Shown: one piece after another, positions 5,041 to 5,607 of the stretch
Position numbering within the stretch: the stretch's first letter is position 1
Layout of the letters: every line of letters begins with the position of its first letter
From: Acidimicrobiia bacterium UBA6912
Lineage (GTDB): Bacteria > Actinomycetota > Acidimicrobiia > Spongiisociales > UBA5794
NCBI GenBank assembly: GCA_002450985.1
Contig: DKBA01000061.1
Span: forward strand, 1 to 5,607
DNA: 5,607 bases
Direction: 5' to 3'
Position numbers and translations under genes: made by a program
The notes under the pieces: model-generated
The model's input: the letters and a program-made list of their open reading frames with translations, nothing else
Databases searched by the model: none
Told to the model about the DNA's origin: nothing

Positions 5041-5607
5041 ATGGTGCTCGCAGCGGCGCAGCCAACCTGCTTCCTGATCGCCGACATATCCGGGTACACC
5101 GCGTATCTCGCCGGGGTCGAGCTGGACCACGCCCAGGACATCCTGGCGGACCTCATCGGCACCGTGGTCACGGCGCTCCGTCCGAGTTTCCGACTGTCGA
5201 AGCTCGAGGGCGACGCCGCCTTCACCCTCGCTCCGATCGAGCACATCGACGGTTCGATGCTGCTCGACACCATCGAGCGCTGCTATTTCGGGTTCCGCAG
5301 GCGCCGGCGCGACGTTCAGCAGGCGACGTCCTGTGAGTGCGCCGCCTGCCACAAGATCCCAGACCTCGACCTCAAGTTCGTGGTCCACCACGGCGTGGCC
5401 ATCCATCAGGAGGTGGCCGGACGGCAGGAGCTGCTCGGATCGGATGTGATCGTCGTCCACCGGCTGCTGAAGAACGAGGTCGTTGCCGAGTTGGGGATCC
5501 ACGCCTACGCCCTCCTCACCCAGCAGTGCATCGATGCGTCGGACATCGACCCTGCCGGCCTCGACATGCGCCCGCACCATGAGACCTACGACCACATCGG
5601 TGACGTC
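5041..5607 (+). CDS. DUF2652 protein, class III nucleotide cyclase-like, 3' end outside window
   Basis: The first 189 residues of a DUF2652-type protein, cytoplasmic, related in fold to class III adenylate/guanylate cyclases; no reaction is established. Cyclase-like features: FLIADISGYTAYL at 11-23 with D15 where the first metal Asp lies; KLEGDAAF at 54-61 with D58 at the second metal Asp and K54 at the purine-selecting Lys; FVVHHGVA at 113-120; LLGSDVIVVHRLLKN at 131-145. In that last block R141 fits the catalytic Arg, but the catalytic Asn position holds I137, so ordinary cyclase activity is doubtful. A Cys cluster CECAAC (C98, C100, C103), followed by H104, could bind a metal. The start is 5041 because an in-frame stop lies at 5017-5019 and no other start intervenes. 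GAGGA touches the ATG directly, so GTG 5044 is an alternative. It is divergent from the peptidase operon; the frame is open at the right edge. Confidence 0.85.
   Translation, partial: MVLAAAQPTCFLIADISGYTAYLAGVELDHAQDILADLIGTVVTALRPSFRLSKLEGDAAFTLAPIEHIDGSMLLDTIERCYFGFRRRRRDVQQATSCECAACHKIPDLDLKFVVHHGVAIHQEVAGRQELLGSDVIVVHRLLKNEVVAELGIHAYALLTQQCIDASDIDPAGLDMRPHHETYDHIGDV

Noticed and set aside
4925..5065. Longer peptidase start at 5065
   Set aside because: It would add 47 residues before a normal lipoprotein signal peptide and overlap the divergent gene start at 5041.

Overview
The window is GC-rich, tightly packed and carries actinobacterial gene families: an F420-dependent PPOX-class enzyme, a three-gene proton-translocating-type transhydrogenase subunit, a lipoprotein with a Thr-rich linker, and a DUF2652 protein. 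A member of the Actinomycetota is likely. The Thr-rich lipoprotein linker and gene mix would fit the Acidimicrobiia, but that class assignment is an inference. Nothing here looks like a phage, plasmid, insertion sequence, CRISPR array or RNA gene.

Layout from left to right. (1) 1-766, minus: N-terminal 255 residues of NAD(P) transhydrogenase subunit alpha part 1 (pntAA), running off the left edge. (2) 819-1088, plus: an unrecognised 89-residue helical protein, divergent from pntAA across 52 bases, with a strong ribosome binding site. (3) 1089-1491, plus: a stretch with two inverted repeats and an open frame holding only a piece of an ECF-type sigma factor (region 2). The similarity stops abruptly near 1446 and no region 4 follows, so this is probably a gene remnant. 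(4) 1495-4924, minus: a compact operon read as M1-family lipoprotein metallopeptidase, then 6-phosphogluconate dehydrogenase (gnd), then a TIGR03668-type F420-dependent PPOX-class protein. Each junction is a 4-base GTGA stop/start overlap. (5) 5041-5607, plus: the first 189 residues of a DUF2652 protein related to class III nucleotide cyclases, divergent from the peptidase and running off the right edge.

Three genes bear on reduced-cofactor balance: PntAA (hydride exchange between NADH and NADP+), Gnd (NADPH from 6-phosphogluconate) and the F420-dependent protein. The peptidase does not obviously belong to that theme, although its gene is tightly coupled to gnd.

The points most worth a second look are the sigma-factor remnant; near-identical leaderless-type promoter/start blocks at pntAA and at the peptidase operon; the triple GGTGAC palindrome holding both convergent stop codons; and the DUF2652 protein, which keeps the cyclase metal-binding aspartates but lacks the usual catalytic asparagine. 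I did not find a convincing new multi-gene system.
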